Shown here: in pieces, positions 31,768 to 41,302 of the stretch
Layout: every line of letters begins with the position of its first letter
Position numbering within the stretch: position 1 is the stretch's first letter
Assembly: GCA_965223435.1 (NCBI GenBank)
Contig: CBDCWQ010000021.1
Coordinates: 744,001-808,000 of the forward strand
From: CBDCWQ01 sp965223435
Lineage (GTDB): Bacteria; Myxococcota; Kuafuiibacteriia; Kuafuiibacteriales; Kuafuiibacteriaceae
Direction: 5' to 3'
Length of the DNA: 64,000 bases
The notes under the pieces: model-generated
Database searches by the model: none
Seen by the model: only the letters and a program-made list of their open reading frames with translations
Told to the model about the DNA's origin: nothing
Made by a program: the position numbers and the translations under genes

Positions 31768-32040
31768 CTATGAAATGCTGTGACCGCAGCCAGGAACCCG
31801 TGGGGATGGAAGCTCTGGTTCGGTGACTGCGTTGAGTTTGGCTTTGATGTCTTCCGGAAGGACCAGGTCGACGGCGGCCAAATTGTCTTCCAGTTGTTCG
31901 AGGCGTCGGGCACCGATGATGGTTGAGGTGACCCCTGGCCGGCCTTGGTCCCAACTCAGCGCAATCCGTGCGGGTGTGCTTTGAGCTTGGTCGCCGCGTC
32001 CACGGGCCTCACCAGCGCAGACTTAGGCCGCGGGATGGGC
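31768..32040 (-). pseudogene. Aldo/keto reductase remnant (C-terminal part only)
   Basis: On the minus strand this stretch reads STPARIALSWDQGRPGVTST, then IIGARRLEQLEDNLAAVDLV and LPEDIKAKLNAVTEPEL, and stops at 31768-31770. This is the C-terminal end of an aldo/keto reductase (the ARIALSW, IIGARRLEQLEDNL and LD/LNAVTEP pattern). A complete enzyme would need about 230 more N-terminal residues, but the EGF-protein gene ends at 32072 and no matching sequence precedes. It is therefore a fragment left after loss of the rest. No start codon in good context was seen. Confidence 0.75.
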
Positions 32041-32071
32041 GAGGACAAGGTCAGTACATCTGATCCTTGGT

Positions 32072-34285
32072 CTAAAAGTCGGTGAGACCACCGCTTAGTA
32101 CAACGTCTGTAATTTCGCGATAAGTTAAACTATTGGTGTCTCTATGGTACGTGCCAAAGAAAGCAATTTGGTACAGGTCGGATTCGTATCTTGGGTGAGG
32201 CAATGAGAGGCTGCGCCATGCATCGTTGTCGTAGGCCTTGAGATGATTGGCCGGATCCCTCAGCGATTCGTGTGGTACTTCGTTCCAAGCGTATGTCCGA
32301 ATCGGAGGCCCGCTCGTGGGGTTGGGTACGAATCCGTTTTCAATCTGAAGCGTCCCCGCTGCTTGCCGACTCGTCCATATCAGCAACCGAAATTTTGCCG
32401 AGGCGTCAACAACAAGATCGATAGGCTCTTCGGTTGTCGTAATGCACACGACGTCATTCTCGCGAGAAGTAGCCAATCGAATTGTTTTACGTGGATCACT
32501 TCTTCGACCGTAGGATCCGAAAGCAATTAGACTTGCCTTTTCGTTTGAAGAAAAGATGTCGCTGTCGCCTTCCCAGCCCTTCGATCGATAAATGGCTGAT
32601 GCAGGAAGGCTGCGAATGTCGTAGCCGAAGCCATCTGACACCTGGCGACAGAATTCCACAAGCCACTCTTCATCGCTGCCTCCCATTTGCCCGGCTACGT
32701 AAGGAACCGTGCGAGACGGATGATTGGCGAAGTCCACGCTGAGCACCGGCCGGTTGATGTTGAGTATTCCTCGAATCGTGGGACTAAGTGTTCTCGCGGG
32801 ATCGAGCTCGAAAGCCTGAGCGACCCGGTCGCTGGTTGACTTGGTGACAATGCCCACGAAAACCTCATTCTTTAGGTCGTATTCCCAACCAACAACATCC
32901 CAAAAGGCTACGTCGATGCCCCCAGCAAGATTGCTGATCCCCGTTTTTGGATCGAGTTTCAACAAGGAATCATTGGCGCCTGTTGCTACGCGAAGATGAA
33001 GGTGACTCTGGTTGCCGCCGAACGCAAGAGCGGTGACGCGATGGTGCGAGGAAAGGTCCGCCAGTTCTTCGAGGTGACCAGTTTCAACATGGACCTTAAA
33101 CACAAATTCCTGGTGACTGTCATTTTTCAGGCCGTAGACGGTATCGTTCGAAGAGTCATATGCCAACGCTGACAGCTCATGAGCAAGCTCTACTAGGGGC
33201 CTAAACTCAGCCTGATCAATGTCGATCGCACCAAGCACGGGGCCCCGAGTCGGGTCACGGGCCGTGGCGAGGAGCATCGTAGACGAATCCAACTGCGGGA
33301 TGCAGTTTCCGTGACCATCTGGCATGTGTGTAGGGGAGCAATCGTCGCATAGGGCGCCTGCGTATCCTAGGTCACAGAAGCAGTACGGCGGATACGGATC
33401 ATCCCGGCACTGGGCGTGGTCGCCGCAATCGAGCTCCGCGGCGGCGCAGGTCACAGCGACACACGAATCATTGCCTTCAACATCTTCAAAGCCACCCGCG
33501 CATTGGTCGCAATTCTCGCCCGCCCATCCACGGTTACAGACACATTCGGGTGTGCCAGAGCTGTCGTCGCACCTCTCGTTGGCGCCGCACTGGGCTACAA
33601 AGGTACCACAACCCTCTTCGCAGGTGTGGTTATCGTCGTTGTCTTGGTAGCCAAGAGCGCAGACTGCACAGGTGTGCCCTTCGTAGCCCTCATCGCACTT
33701 GCAAAAATCCATGTTGTCTCCACCGACAACGTCGATACAGAGACCACCCGGTGAACAAATCATTGGGTCCACACGGCAGTTGATCGGGACGAGTGCGCAA
33801 GACAGAACTCCGGAGACCAACTCGCGGGTATAACCTCGCTTACAAGCATCACACGCTTCGCCAGCAAAGCCCTCAGGACACACGCAACTAAAGCCGCCTT
33901 CAGAATTACGACAAATCTGCTGCGTGGTGCAGCCATGCAAACCGCTGTCACATTCGTTGACGTCGATGCACTCAGTGCCTTCATAGGCGTAGCCGTCTGG
34001 GCAATCGCACGCCCATTTCCCTGGCGTATTGACGCATGTGGCAATCGACGGGCATGTATCCGCGTGTTTGCACTCATCGATGTCTTGACAGATCGAACCG
34101 TTTCCTACGCGGTCTTCGTACCCTGCGGGGCATCTACAAACGTCCACTTCGTTTTCGCGGGTGCACGTGGCCACAGTATCACAGTGATCGGCAGTGGAAC
34201 ATTCTTCCTTGGGACCTGCCTTGCAGTTCCCAAGGAAACTCACAGTAAGCATAACGAGTAGGCTAGGTCCTAAAAAAATGCGCAT
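32072..34285 (-). CDS. Surface lipoprotein with tandem EGF-like domains and propeller-like C-terminus
   Basis: This 737-residue secreted protein has an N-terminal signal ending in a lipobox-like LGNC (Cys21). Residues about 28-330 hold about seven EGF-like modules, two of calcium-binding type (DIDECKHADTCPSIATC, DVNECDSGLHGC with CVCPEGF). Later ones are of the laminin/hybrid type (CNRGWAGENCDQCAGGF, CDLGYAGALCDDCSP). Residues about 335-737 lack cysteine clusters and have repeated strand patterns (VLGAIDIDQAEFRPLVELAH, ALAYDSSNDTVYGLKND), suggesting a beta-propeller. EGF modules are rare in bacteria but recur in this lineage. Adhesion or cell contact is a plausible role, by inference only. 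Confidence 0.82.
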   Translation of the reverse strand: MRIFLGPSLLVMLTVSFLGNCKAGPKEECSTADHCDTVATCTRENEVDVCRCPAGYEDRVGNGSICQDIDECKHADTCPSIATCVNTPGKWACDCPDGYAYEGTECIDVNECDSGLHGCTTQQICRNSEGGFSCVCPEGFAGEACDACKRGYTRELVSGVLSCALVPINCRVDPMICSPGGLCIDVVGGDNMDFCKCDEGYEGHTCAVCALGYQDNDDNHTCEEGCGTFVAQCGANERCDDSSGTPECVCNRGWAGENCDQCAGGFEDVEGNDSCVAVTCAAAELDCGDHAQCRDDPYPPYCFCDLGYAGALCDDCSPTHMPDGHGNCIPQLDSSTMLLATARDPTRGPVLGAIDIDQAEFRPLVELAHELSALAYDSSNDTVYGLKNDSHQEFVFKVHVETGHLEELADLSSHHRVTALAFGGNQSHLHLRVATGANDSLLKLDPKTGISNLAGGIDVAFWDVVGWEYDLKNEVFVGIVTKSTSDRVAQAFELDPARTLSPTIRGILNINRPVLSVDFANHPSRTVPYVAGQMGGSDEEWLVEFCRQVSDGFGYDIRSLPASAIYRSKGWEGDSDIFSSNEKASLIAFGSYGRRSDPRKTIRLATSRENDVVCITTTEEPIDLVVDASAKFRLLIWTSRQAAGTLQIENGFVPNPTSGPPIRTYAWNEVPHESLRDPANHLKAYDNDAWRSLSLPHPRYESDLYQIAFFGTYHRDTNSLTYREITDVVLSGGLTDF

Positions 34286-34389
34286 CGACGTACGTTGATA
34301 CTACTTGAGGACTCAAAACGAATACAAGGCGACTGGGTTTTGGTAAACGAACTACAGTCATCGCTTCCTTTGGCTGGGTAAAAGGGGTG

Positions 34390-36282
34390 TTATGGGGGGG
34401 GACGGGCGTTTGGGGCGTTTTGGCAGGAGCGGAGGTGGTTTTCTATTTGGGTTTGGGAAATGGCTTGGGTGAGTTCTTGGTAGCGGCGGAGGAGGGTTTC
34501 GACTTCTTTGCAGGAGCCCTGTTTTTTGAGGAGTTCGGCGAGGGGAAGGTAGGGCGAGCGGTAGTATGGGTTGCCTTGGAGGGCGAGGCGTAGTTCGCGT
34601 TCGGCTTCTTGGCTTCGGTTTTGTTTGAGGAGCGCGATGGCGAGGTTGTAGTGTCCTTTGGGGTTGGTGTTTGCGTTGAGCGACCGGCTAAAAGCGGAGA
34701 CTGCGGCCTTGAGCGCTTGAGATGATTCATCCGGTCGGCCGCTGACTTGGTAGATGTCAGCGAGGACGCCGTGGGTCATGCCCAGGTCAGAGAGGGCGGC
34801 GGACCGTTCGTCTTTGGCCATGGTGTTTCCGTCAAGGGCGGCGTTGGCGAGATCTTTGGCTCGGGTGAGGGTCTTGATGGCTTCTTCTAGGGCGGTTTTC
34901 TTGCTGGGGTTGGTTTGGGCTTCTCGGAAGAGGTCTTGTCCTTTTTGCATGAGGGCGACGCTGTATCCATGCATTGCGCTGTATGCGGTGGGGTGGTCGG
35001 CCAGGGTTGTGGACCACAGGGCTTCGTTTGAGGCCCAGGCCGCGTGTCGTTTGATGGTGAGGGTGAGCCAGATGCACGGAACCACGCACGCGAGGGCAAA
35101 AAGCGCCTTTTTTGCGAATCGTTGTCGTTTTTTCAAGGCTTGATAGCGTCGGGCGAACAGTGTGGTGAGGGTGAGAAGGATTCCGACGTAGGGGAGGTAC
35201 AAGAAACGATCGGCCATGAATACGGGAATGGGGACCACATTGGAGACTGGGGCGAGTGCGATGAAAAACCAAAAAACGCCGAAGCTCACAAGCGGGGCAC
35301 GCCGGATGGATCGAAGAGCCATGCCCAGCACCGAGAGTAAAAGAATAAGTGAGATCCAAAAGCGGCCGTCACCCCATGTGCTTATGGGGGCCACCGAACC
35401 TCGGTAGTCGGCGCAAAGAGGGTGGGGTACGATCAACAGACGAAGATCATAGGCCAGGGCAAAGACTCCGGTCGCGAACCCGGTTGCGAATGAACCTCCG
35501 GGCCACGTTCCATAGCTTTCCGACGAAGGGAAGATGACAAAACGAAGGACCAAAAACGTGAGCGCAGACAGCGCTCCGGTTGCGAGCTCTGGTGCTCGTT
35601 GGCGAACCAAGCCGAATAGGCCGCTTTTGCTATAACGTTCGGTTTTGGGGGCGAGGACCCAGAAGCTAAGGGGTATGAGGAAAACAAACGCAAAACCCGT
35701 TTCCTTGGAAAGCTGTGCGAGGGTGAGTAGGGCACCGCCGGCAGCAAGCCTGTAGGGGCGGGTCTTTTGAGAGCCGTAGATCAATACGACGATGGAAGCC
35801 AAGCCGAGGGCTGTGGCCAGAAGGTCCTCGCGAAATGATATGTTGTCTACGGCTTCGGTCATGGCGGGGTGAATGGCAAACAAGGCTGCGGTGGGAAGCG
35901 CAAGGGAGGCGCCTGCGATCCGAAGATAGAGGAGCCACGCCATGAGCACGCTTAGCAGGTGCCAACCCAGGCTTTGGATGTGAAAAGCAAGGGGTCCGCC
36001 GCCTCCGATGCGCCAGTCCAGTATGTAGCTTAGGGTCGTGACCGGCCGGTATGTCGACTCGCCACTTAGGCTAAAATACTCTTTGGAGATAAGTTTCGAA
36101 ATTTGGCTTGGGGTGGATAGGAGGTAGGATGCGTCCGAGATCACCATGTCGTCGTCGTACGTGAATCCGTTCGGGAGGGAAGGCGCATAGGTGAGCACCG
36201 TGAGCGCGCTTAGCGCGAGCGGCGCATATTTCAACCAACGGCTCACGTCGCGCACCATAGGAGCTCGTTTCCATGCGTTCAA
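34390..36282 (-). CDS. TMTC-like GT-C membrane glycosyltransferase with TPR domain
   Basis: This 630-residue protein has about ten membrane helices in its first 400 residues, then TPRs. The N-terminal luminal/periplasmic loop has the GT-C acidic motif FTYDDDMVISD. It is followed by STYRPVTTLSYILDW, then FHIQSLGWHLLSVLMAW, HPAMTEAVDNISFREDLLA and SKETGFAFVF, all as in TMTC and related O-mannosyltransferase-like proteins. The TPR part (about 440-610) shows PKGHYNLAIALLKQNRSQEA. It would transfer a lipid-linked sugar to an exported protein, possibly a neighbouring surface protein, which is inference. It ends in a run of prolines encoded by a G8 tract. Confidence 0.8.
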   Translation of the reverse strand: MNAWKRAPMVRDVSRWLKYAPLALSALTVLTYAPSLPNGFTYDDDMVISDASYLLSTPSQISKLISKEYFSLSGESTYRPVTTLSYILDWRIGGGGPLAFHIQSLGWHLLSVLMAWLLYLRIAGASLALPTAALFAIHPAMTEAVDNISFREDLLATALGLASIVVLIYGSQKTRPYRLAAGGALLTLAQLSKETGFAFVFLIPLSFWVLAPKTERYSKSGLFGLVRQRAPELATGALSALTFLVLRFVIFPSSESYGTWPGGSFATGFATGVFALAYDLRLLIVPHPLCADYRGSVAPISTWGDGRFWISLILLLSVLGMALRSIRRAPLVSFGVFWFFIALAPVSNVVPIPVFMADRFLYLPYVGILLTLTTLFARRYQALKKRQRFAKKALFALACVVPCIWLTLTIKRHAAWASNEALWSTTLADHPTAYSAMHGYSVALMQKGQDLFREAQTNPSKKTALEEAIKTLTRAKDLANAALDGNTMAKDERSAALSDLGMTHGVLADIYQVSGRPDESSQALKAAVSAFSRSLNANTNPKGHYNLAIALLKQNRSQEAERELRLALQGNPYYRSPYLPLAELLKKQGSCKEVETLLRRYQELTQAISQTQIENHLRSCQNAPNARPPP

Positions 36283-36833
36283 GTTCGGTACTTGGTGCCT
36301 GGCAGGGGTCAGGTGCGCTCTAGACGTACAGCAGAGTCATGTTCGGCAGCAGGTTTCTCGGCAAACCGGGTGAACGCAAAGGTCGAGACGTTCACCTCAA
36401 GGGTCAGGACACCTCCGAGGTCGGTCCCTTGAGAAGCTCAACACGTGCTCGCAGCCAGATCCGCCCATCCGACAACAGCGTACGGGCGAGTCTTTGAGGG
36501 GGCGTCTCGACTTTGCGCGTCGAACGCAAGGTGGGATGGGGGCATCGATGATGGGGGTATCGTCTGGGCCGATGGGCAGCGTGCCTGAGCGGCCCTGGAA
36601 GCAGCCGTCGGCTTCCGATGGTCGTCAGGGATACCATGGTCTCCGTGGCGGCCGAACGTGCGGTCGAAATGCGGGGGGGCGGCGGGCGTCTGACACGTGC
36701 CGGCCCGATCGGAATCGCACCTGAGGCAGCGGGGCTGGGCGGGCGTTCGGTGGGGATCACAGGGTGTTCGAGGGGCTGAATCGCGGATGGACGCCGCCCG
36801 GCAGTTGGGTGAATATGATCAACAGAGGTCTCA
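36283..36833. other. 550-bp region without a convincing gene
   Basis: No frame here has a recognisable domain. A minus-strand open frame at 36404-36979 encodes a Pro/Arg/Ala-rich sequence of the kind produced by out-of-frame high-GC DNA. It overlaps the small plus-strand gene at 36834, so it is probably not real. Its last 35 codons look more protein-like and could be a remnant. The stretch carries the divergent promoters of the TMTC-like gene and the holB cluster. Confidence 0.4.
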
Positions 36834-37103
36834 ATGGCAGACGGTGGAGCAGGGGATGGCAGGGGCGCGCACCTGGGCCAGGGTTCTTCGGGCTCGAATG
36901 GGGCGCCTGGAGCGCCGTCTTCGGGCCCTCGGGTGGCTCTGACCCCTGACGAGGCGGTCCACGCACTGCGGGTCCTCAAACCGGTATTTGACGAACAGCA
37001 GCGTGCGGCGCACCTGCTTCAGAAGATTTTTGAGATGTGTGTCGCCCGTGGCCTGTTCCGTCCCGAAGAATATTTTGAGCGTCTGAAGAACACCCCCGAT
37101 TGA
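36834..37103 (+). CDS. Small protein of unknown function upstream of holB
   Basis: This 89-residue protein has a Gly/Ser/Ala-rich N-terminal third. An ordered helical part follows: VALTPDEAVHALRVLKPVFD, then RAAHLLQKIFEMCVARGLFR and PEEYFERLK. The helical part has normal hydrophobic spacing and looks like a genuine small domain. It lies 34 bases before the holB start in the same direction. No family is recognised. The start ATG at 36834 could be replaced by a later one, since the first 30 residues are low complexity. Confidence 0.6.
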   Translation: MADGGAGDGRGAHLGQGSSGSNGAPGAPSSGPRVALTPDEAVHALRVLKPVFDEQQRAAHLLQKIFEMCVARGLFRPEEYFERLKNTPD

Positions 37104-37137
37104 CCAACGCCGTGAGGGGCCCTAGTTTGCCCCTCGG

Positions 37138-38169
37138 TTGGGCAGAGTGGTCCGAACATTTAAGGATTTGGCGGGCCAGGATAGGCCGGTCGGCAGGCTG
37201 CGTGCGCTTTTGACCCAAGACCGGATGCCCCATGCCGTGCTTTTTGTGGGCCCTCCGGGCGTTGGCAAGGCCACCGCGGCCCGGATTCTTGGCCAGCGCC
37301 TTCTGTGTATTCACGCCGAGGCGCTTGAGCCTTGCGGCGTGTGCGGATCGTGTGGGAAGGCCGGATCGGGCCTTCACGCTGACTTTCACCATTTGACCAC
37401 GGAAGGGCGCTCTCTGAAGATCGGGGATCTCCGCGAGATGACGGCGCGACTCCAGCTGCGGCCGGTGGAAGGCACGAAGAAGGTCCTGTTGATTGAGGAC
37501 AGCGATCGTCTGACCCTCGAGGCCCAAAACGCGCTCCTCAAGACCCTCGAAGAGCCTCCTGGCCAGTCCCATTTGATTCTTACGACGACGCGGCTCAAGG
37601 CGCTTTTGCCCACCGTGGTTTCTCGGTGCCCCCAGATCCGTTTCTCGTTGCTGCCCTTGAAGGAACTACAGCGGTTGCTTGAGGACCGGGCGATACCGGC
37701 TCCCGAGGCGCTGGTCCTTGCGGGTATGTCGCAGGGGTCACTGGGTCGAGCTTTGTCGTTCGACTATGCGGCCGTCGGAAAGCTCAGAGATGACGTGGTC
37801 GCCATCGATTGTGGGCTTTGGCCGAATGCACCCAAGGATGACGCAAGGGCCTTGCTGCATGCCCGTACCCTCTCAGAGGATCGTGAGAAAATGGGTCAGG
37901 CACTCGACCTTCTTTTGGTCTGGCTCCGCGATCAGATGCTGGTGGCCAGCTGTGCGTCTTCTTTTGATCTTGCCAATCAAGATCGTCTGGAGGAGCTCAA
38001 GAATCTTGCCCAAAAGCGAGGCTTGTTGCCTATTTTGGACCGGGCCCGCGCTGTTTTGGAAACCAAGCGTCGGCTTGAGCTACCCTACAACTTTAACCCC
38101 CAAATGCTTGCCGAGGAGCTATGTCTTCACTTGGCCGGACACGTTGCGCTTCGGCCTATCGACCGATAA
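37138..38169 (+). CDS. holB: DNA polymerase III subunit delta'
   Basis: This 343-residue clamp-loader subunit starts with FKDLAGQDRPVGRLRALL. It has a P-loop-like GPPGVGKAT (residues 38-46), a four-cysteine zinc module (Cys57, Cys66, Cys69, Cys72, with CGVCGSC) spaced as in E. coli delta', then KVLLIEDSDRLTLEAQNALL, KTLEEPPGQSHLILTTT and PTVVSRCPQIRF. Loading of the sliding clamp during replication follows from the family. The start is a TTG at 37138; a GTG nine bases later would also serve. metG follows after 11 bases, so the two are probably co-transcribed. Confidence 0.92.
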   Translation: MGRVVRTFKDLAGQDRPVGRLRALLTQDRMPHAVLFVGPPGVGKATAARILGQRLLCIHAEALEPCGVCGSCGKAGSGLHADFHHLTTEGRSLKIGDLREMTARLQLRPVEGTKKVLLIEDSDRLTLEAQNALLKTLEEPPGQSHLILTTTRLKALLPTVVSRCPQIRFSLLPLKELQRLLEDRAIPAPEALVLAGMSQGSLGRALSFDYAAVGKLRDDVVAIDCGLWPNAPKDDARALLHARTLSEDREKMGQALDLLLVWLRDQMLVASCASSFDLANQDRLEELKNLAQKRGLLPILDRARAVLETKRRLELPYNFNPQMLAEELCLHLAGHVALRPIDR

Positions 38170-38180
38170 TCGAGATCATC

Positions 38181-40229
38181 ATGAGCAAACGGATTGTAGT
38201 CACAGCGGCACTTCCCTACGCGAATGGCAGCATACATATTGGCCATCTGGTTGAGTACCTGATGACCGATATGTACGTGCGCGCACTTCGCATGGCGGGT
38301 GATGACCCCCTGTATATATGTGCAACAGACAGCCATGGCACGCCCATCGAGCTCAATGCAAAAAAGGCGGGGGTCTCGCCTGAGGACTTCGTCTCCCGCT
38401 TCGCACAAGAGCATGTCCTCGACTTCGAGAGCTTTGGGATCCGTTTTGACAACTACGGTTCAACCAACAGCGAAGAGAATCGTCGCTGGGTGCATGAGAT
38501 CTACGGAAAGCTCAAAGAAGGGGGTTACATCGTTCGGCGATCCCTCGAGCAGCTATACGACGAAGAGACGGAACGTTTTCTTCCAGACCGTTTCGTCAAG
38601 GGCACCTGCCCTCGCTGTCGTACCGAAGATCAATACGGTGACGTCTGCGAAAACTGCGGCGCAACGTACGAGCCCACCGACTTAATAGACCCAAAAAGTG
38701 TACTGTCAGGTACGACGCCGTCTCTTCGGGAGTCGGAGCACCTATTTGTCGCCCTACATGAGTTCAAGAACATGCTCTTGGACTGGGCGAACCGCCCAGG
38801 TCGCCTTCAGCCCGAGGTCAGAAAGTTTATTCTCGGCTGGCTCGACGGCGGATTGAGAGACTGGTGTGTGTCGAGAGATGCGCCCTACTTCGGATTCGAG
38901 ATTCCCGACGAGCCGAACAAGTACTTTTATGTTTGGTTGGATGCCCCCGTAGGGTACATTTCTTCGACTGAGCAGTGGGCCAAATCCATTAAAAAGAGGG
39001 AGCTTGTTCGAGAAATATGGCGCGACGGCAAAGCCCAAATTGTGCACGTGATCGGAAAAGATATTGTGTACTTTCATACGCTTTTTTGGCCGGCAATGCT
39101 TCATGCGGCAGGCCTTTCCACGCCCGACCGGGTGCAGGTGCACGGAATGTTGACCGTAGACGGGGTCAAGATGTCCAAGACTCGTGGGACTTTCATCAAG
39201 GCCTCGACTTTTCGGGAGCACCTCGACCCGGTGTACCTCCGCTACTACTATGCTGCCAAACTGGGGCCCTCTGCCGACGACGTAGATCTATCGTTTGATG
39301 AATTTGTGAACCGGGTCAACGCGGAACTGGTGAACAATTTTGCCAATTTGGTGGCACGGGGTGCGCCATTTATCAAAAGCAAACTTGGCGGTCGCTACGG
39401 TCGTCTTCCAAAAGGGACACAAGCCCACCGCGAAATGGTTGCGGCCAAGGTGGCTGAAGCAAAGACGGCGTACCAAAACTTCGATTTGGCTCAGGCCGTG
39501 CGCGCGGGTCTCGACATTGCGAATACGGGGAACAAGCTCTTTCAGGATGGAGCGCCTTGGAAGTTGGTGAAAGAAGATCCCGACGGCGCTCGAGACTTGG
39601 TGACGCTATGCCTCAATTTGGCCAGAGCCGCGATTGTGGTTATCGCACCCGCTATCCCGTCGTTTGCTGAGAAAGTCTACAAGGTGCTTGGGTTGCCCGG
39701 AGCCCCCGAAAGTTTTAAGGAGGCATCCGCTTTCGATTTGGTGGACCGCCCCATCGGAGAGCCCATGCGCTTGGTAGAGCGCATAGACCGAAAGCAAGTT
39801 GACCGTATCGTTGAGGCGTCCAAAGAAGTGCCCAAAAATGAATCGGGTTCCGCGTCTAAAGAAGGCGCCCAAAACGACAAGGGGATAGAGCCTCTCGCTG
39901 AAGAAATTTCCATCGATGTTTTCCAAAAAACGGACCTTCGTGTGGGTTTGGTCTTGTCCGCCGAAGCGGTGGAGGGCGCAAAGAAGCTGCTTCGCCTGAA
40001 AGTTGACATCGGCGAGGAAACGCCGCGGAATATTTTCGCAGGCATTCGTTCCGCCTACACACCCGAAGACTTGGTGGGAAAGCGGGTGGTTGTTGTGGCC
40101 AATCTCAAGCCGCGCAAAATGCGTTTTGGTGTCAGTGAGGGCATGGTCCTCGCTGCGGGGCCCGGCGGAAAGGACCTTTGGCTTGTGGATGTTCCGAAAG
40201 ATGCGACACCCGGCTCGAGGATTTGCTGA
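38181..40229 (+). CDS. metG: Methionyl-tRNA synthetase with C-terminal tRNA-binding domain
   Basis: This 682-residue class I synthetase charges tRNA-Met. It has the HIGH motif (ANGSIHIGHLVEYL), a zinc knuckle (CPRC and CENC), KMSKT (DGVKMSKTRGTF) and the anticodon-binding helical domain (NNFANLVARG). A C-terminal OB-fold of the Trbp111/EMAP type follows: FQKTDLRVGLVLSAEAVEGA, KKLLRLKVDIGEE, FAGIRSAYTPEDLVG and MRFGVSEGMVLAA. The ATG at 38181 gives the standard MSKRIVVTAALPYANG start. A longer frame from 38121 overlaps holB and is unlikely. The final TGA overlaps the next ATG (TGATG), implying coupling. Confidence 0.97.
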   Translation: MSKRIVVTAALPYANGSIHIGHLVEYLMTDMYVRALRMAGDDPLYICATDSHGTPIELNAKKAGVSPEDFVSRFAQEHVLDFESFGIRFDNYGSTNSEENRRWVHEIYGKLKEGGYIVRRSLEQLYDEETERFLPDRFVKGTCPRCRTEDQYGDVCENCGATYEPTDLIDPKSVLSGTTPSLRESEHLFVALHEFKNMLLDWANRPGRLQPEVRKFILGWLDGGLRDWCVSRDAPYFGFEIPDEPNKYFYVWLDAPVGYISSTEQWAKSIKKRELVREIWRDGKAQIVHVIGKDIVYFHTLFWPAMLHAAGLSTPDRVQVHGMLTVDGVKMSKTRGTFIKASTFREHLDPVYLRYYYAAKLGPSADDVDLSFDEFVNRVNAELVNNFANLVARGAPFIKSKLGGRYGRLPKGTQAHREMVAAKVAEAKTAYQNFDLAQAVRAGLDIANTGNKLFQDGAPWKLVKEDPDGARDLVTLCLNLARAAIVVIAPAIPSFAEKVYKVLGLPGAPESFKEASAFDLVDRPIGEPMRLVERIDRKQVDRIVEASKEVPKNESGSASKEGAQNDKGIEPLAEEISIDVFQKTDLRVGLVLSAEAVEGAKKLLRLKVDIGEETPRNIFAGIRSAYTPEDLVGKRVVVVANLKPRKMRFGVSEGMVLAAGPGGKDLWLVDVPKDATPGSRIC

Positions 40230-41296
40230 TGCACGACTTCGCTCAAGAGGAGTACGATTTGTCGACCGCGCTTAGAGCGGCTGACCCCGAGCAGCGGATG
40301 GAAGCGTTGAGGACGCTGGGCGCCCGCCCAGACGACTCTTTGCTTTTGGTGGTCAGTGATCTTTTGGTCGATGAGGTACCTGCTGTTAGGCACCTTGCGG
40401 CCGAGGTTGCGAGTTATTTTCTCTCCCGAAGCCTTGGTCAGCAGGAGACGCCCGAGGTTCCCGATTCTTTTGGCCGACGAGTCCTTGATGGCGTTCGCGA
40501 TGAATACCACATGGTGCGGAGGGAATGCGCGATTCTCTTGGCGTTGCTGCCCGAGTCTGCGTCGCCTTCCATCGAAGAGCGTGCCTCGGCGCTGGAGGTG
40601 CTTCTTGCCGATGCGGAACTGAAGGTTCGCCGAGAAGCCGCGGCTGCGGCCACCGATCTCGGTCAGGCGTCTCTCGCCAACGTGTTGAGCCAGGCGGCTC
40701 GAGACCCCGACCCCGACCTTCGGTTTGAGGCTGCGTTTGCGTTGGCGACGCTCAAAGACGATCGTGCGCGGCCGGTGCTCGAAGCTTCGTTGAAAGGGCG
40801 TCGTTTTTTCGACGCCTGTGAAGGTTTTCGTCGTTTGGGGCATCGTGACGCTGTTCCTGTGCTCCAAAGAGTCGCTGGCCGATTTTTCATGGGTTGGCCC
40901 GAGCGACTGACGCTTTGGGCGACGCTTTACGCGTTGGGACAACCCGACGCGTCCGCACAGATTCTAAAGCGGGGCCGCTCGCGAAACCGCGCGGAACGAG
41001 CCTATGCGCTGGGGCTTCTTGGTACCCACCGTATTCTTGAGGGTTGTTCGCTATTGGTCGGTGTTGCCCAGGACACCCGGGATCCGCTTCGTGATATCGC
41101 TGTTCGCGCGCTCGGCGAAATGGGCGATGGCGCAGGGCTCGAGCCCTTGTTGACCATCGCGCGCAGCGAGGGCTGTGCCGAGGCCCTACGGGTGGATGCA
41201 ATTCACGCCATTCGGCGTTTGCCTGGTGCAAAACAGGCCCTGAAAGAGTTTAAGAAAAACGAAAACCGTGTCTTGAGCGACGCGGCACTTGGATAG
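40229..41296 (+). CDS. HEAT-repeat protein
   Basis: This 355-residue soluble alpha-solenoid has at least six HEAT-like repeats (VPAVRHLAAEVASYFLS, LKVRREAAAAATDLGQASLA, PDLRFEAAFALATLKDDRA, DPLRDIAVRALGEMGDGAG, then ALRVDAIHAIRRLPGAKQAL). Such proteins are usually binding scaffolds, and the partner is unknown. The ATG at 40229 overlaps the metG stop, and tatD begins four to seven bases after its stop, so it lies in the middle of the holB-metG-tatD unit. Position alone hints at a housekeeping partner. No catalytic motif is present. Confidence 0.85.
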   Translation: MHDFAQEEYDLSTALRAADPEQRMEALRTLGARPDDSLLLVVSDLLVDEVPAVRHLAAEVASYFLSRSLGQQETPEVPDSFGRRVLDGVRDEYHMVRRECAILLALLPESASPSIEERASALEVLLADAELKVRREAAAAATDLGQASLANVLSQAARDPDPDLRFEAAFALATLKDDRARPVLEASLKGRRFFDACEGFRRLGHRDAVPVLQRVAGRFFMGWPERLTLWATLYALGQPDASAQILKRGRSRNRAERAYALGLLGTHRILEGCSLLVGVAQDTRDPLRDIAVRALGEMGDGAGLEPLLTIARSEGCAEALRVDAIHAIRRLPGAKQALKEFKKNENRVLSDAALG

Positions 41297-41302
41297 ATCT
41301 TG

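Noticed and set aside
36404..36979. A 191-codon Pro/Arg-rich open frame on the minus strand
   Set aside because: It has no domain, has out-of-frame composition and overlaps the more protein-like small gene at 36834.
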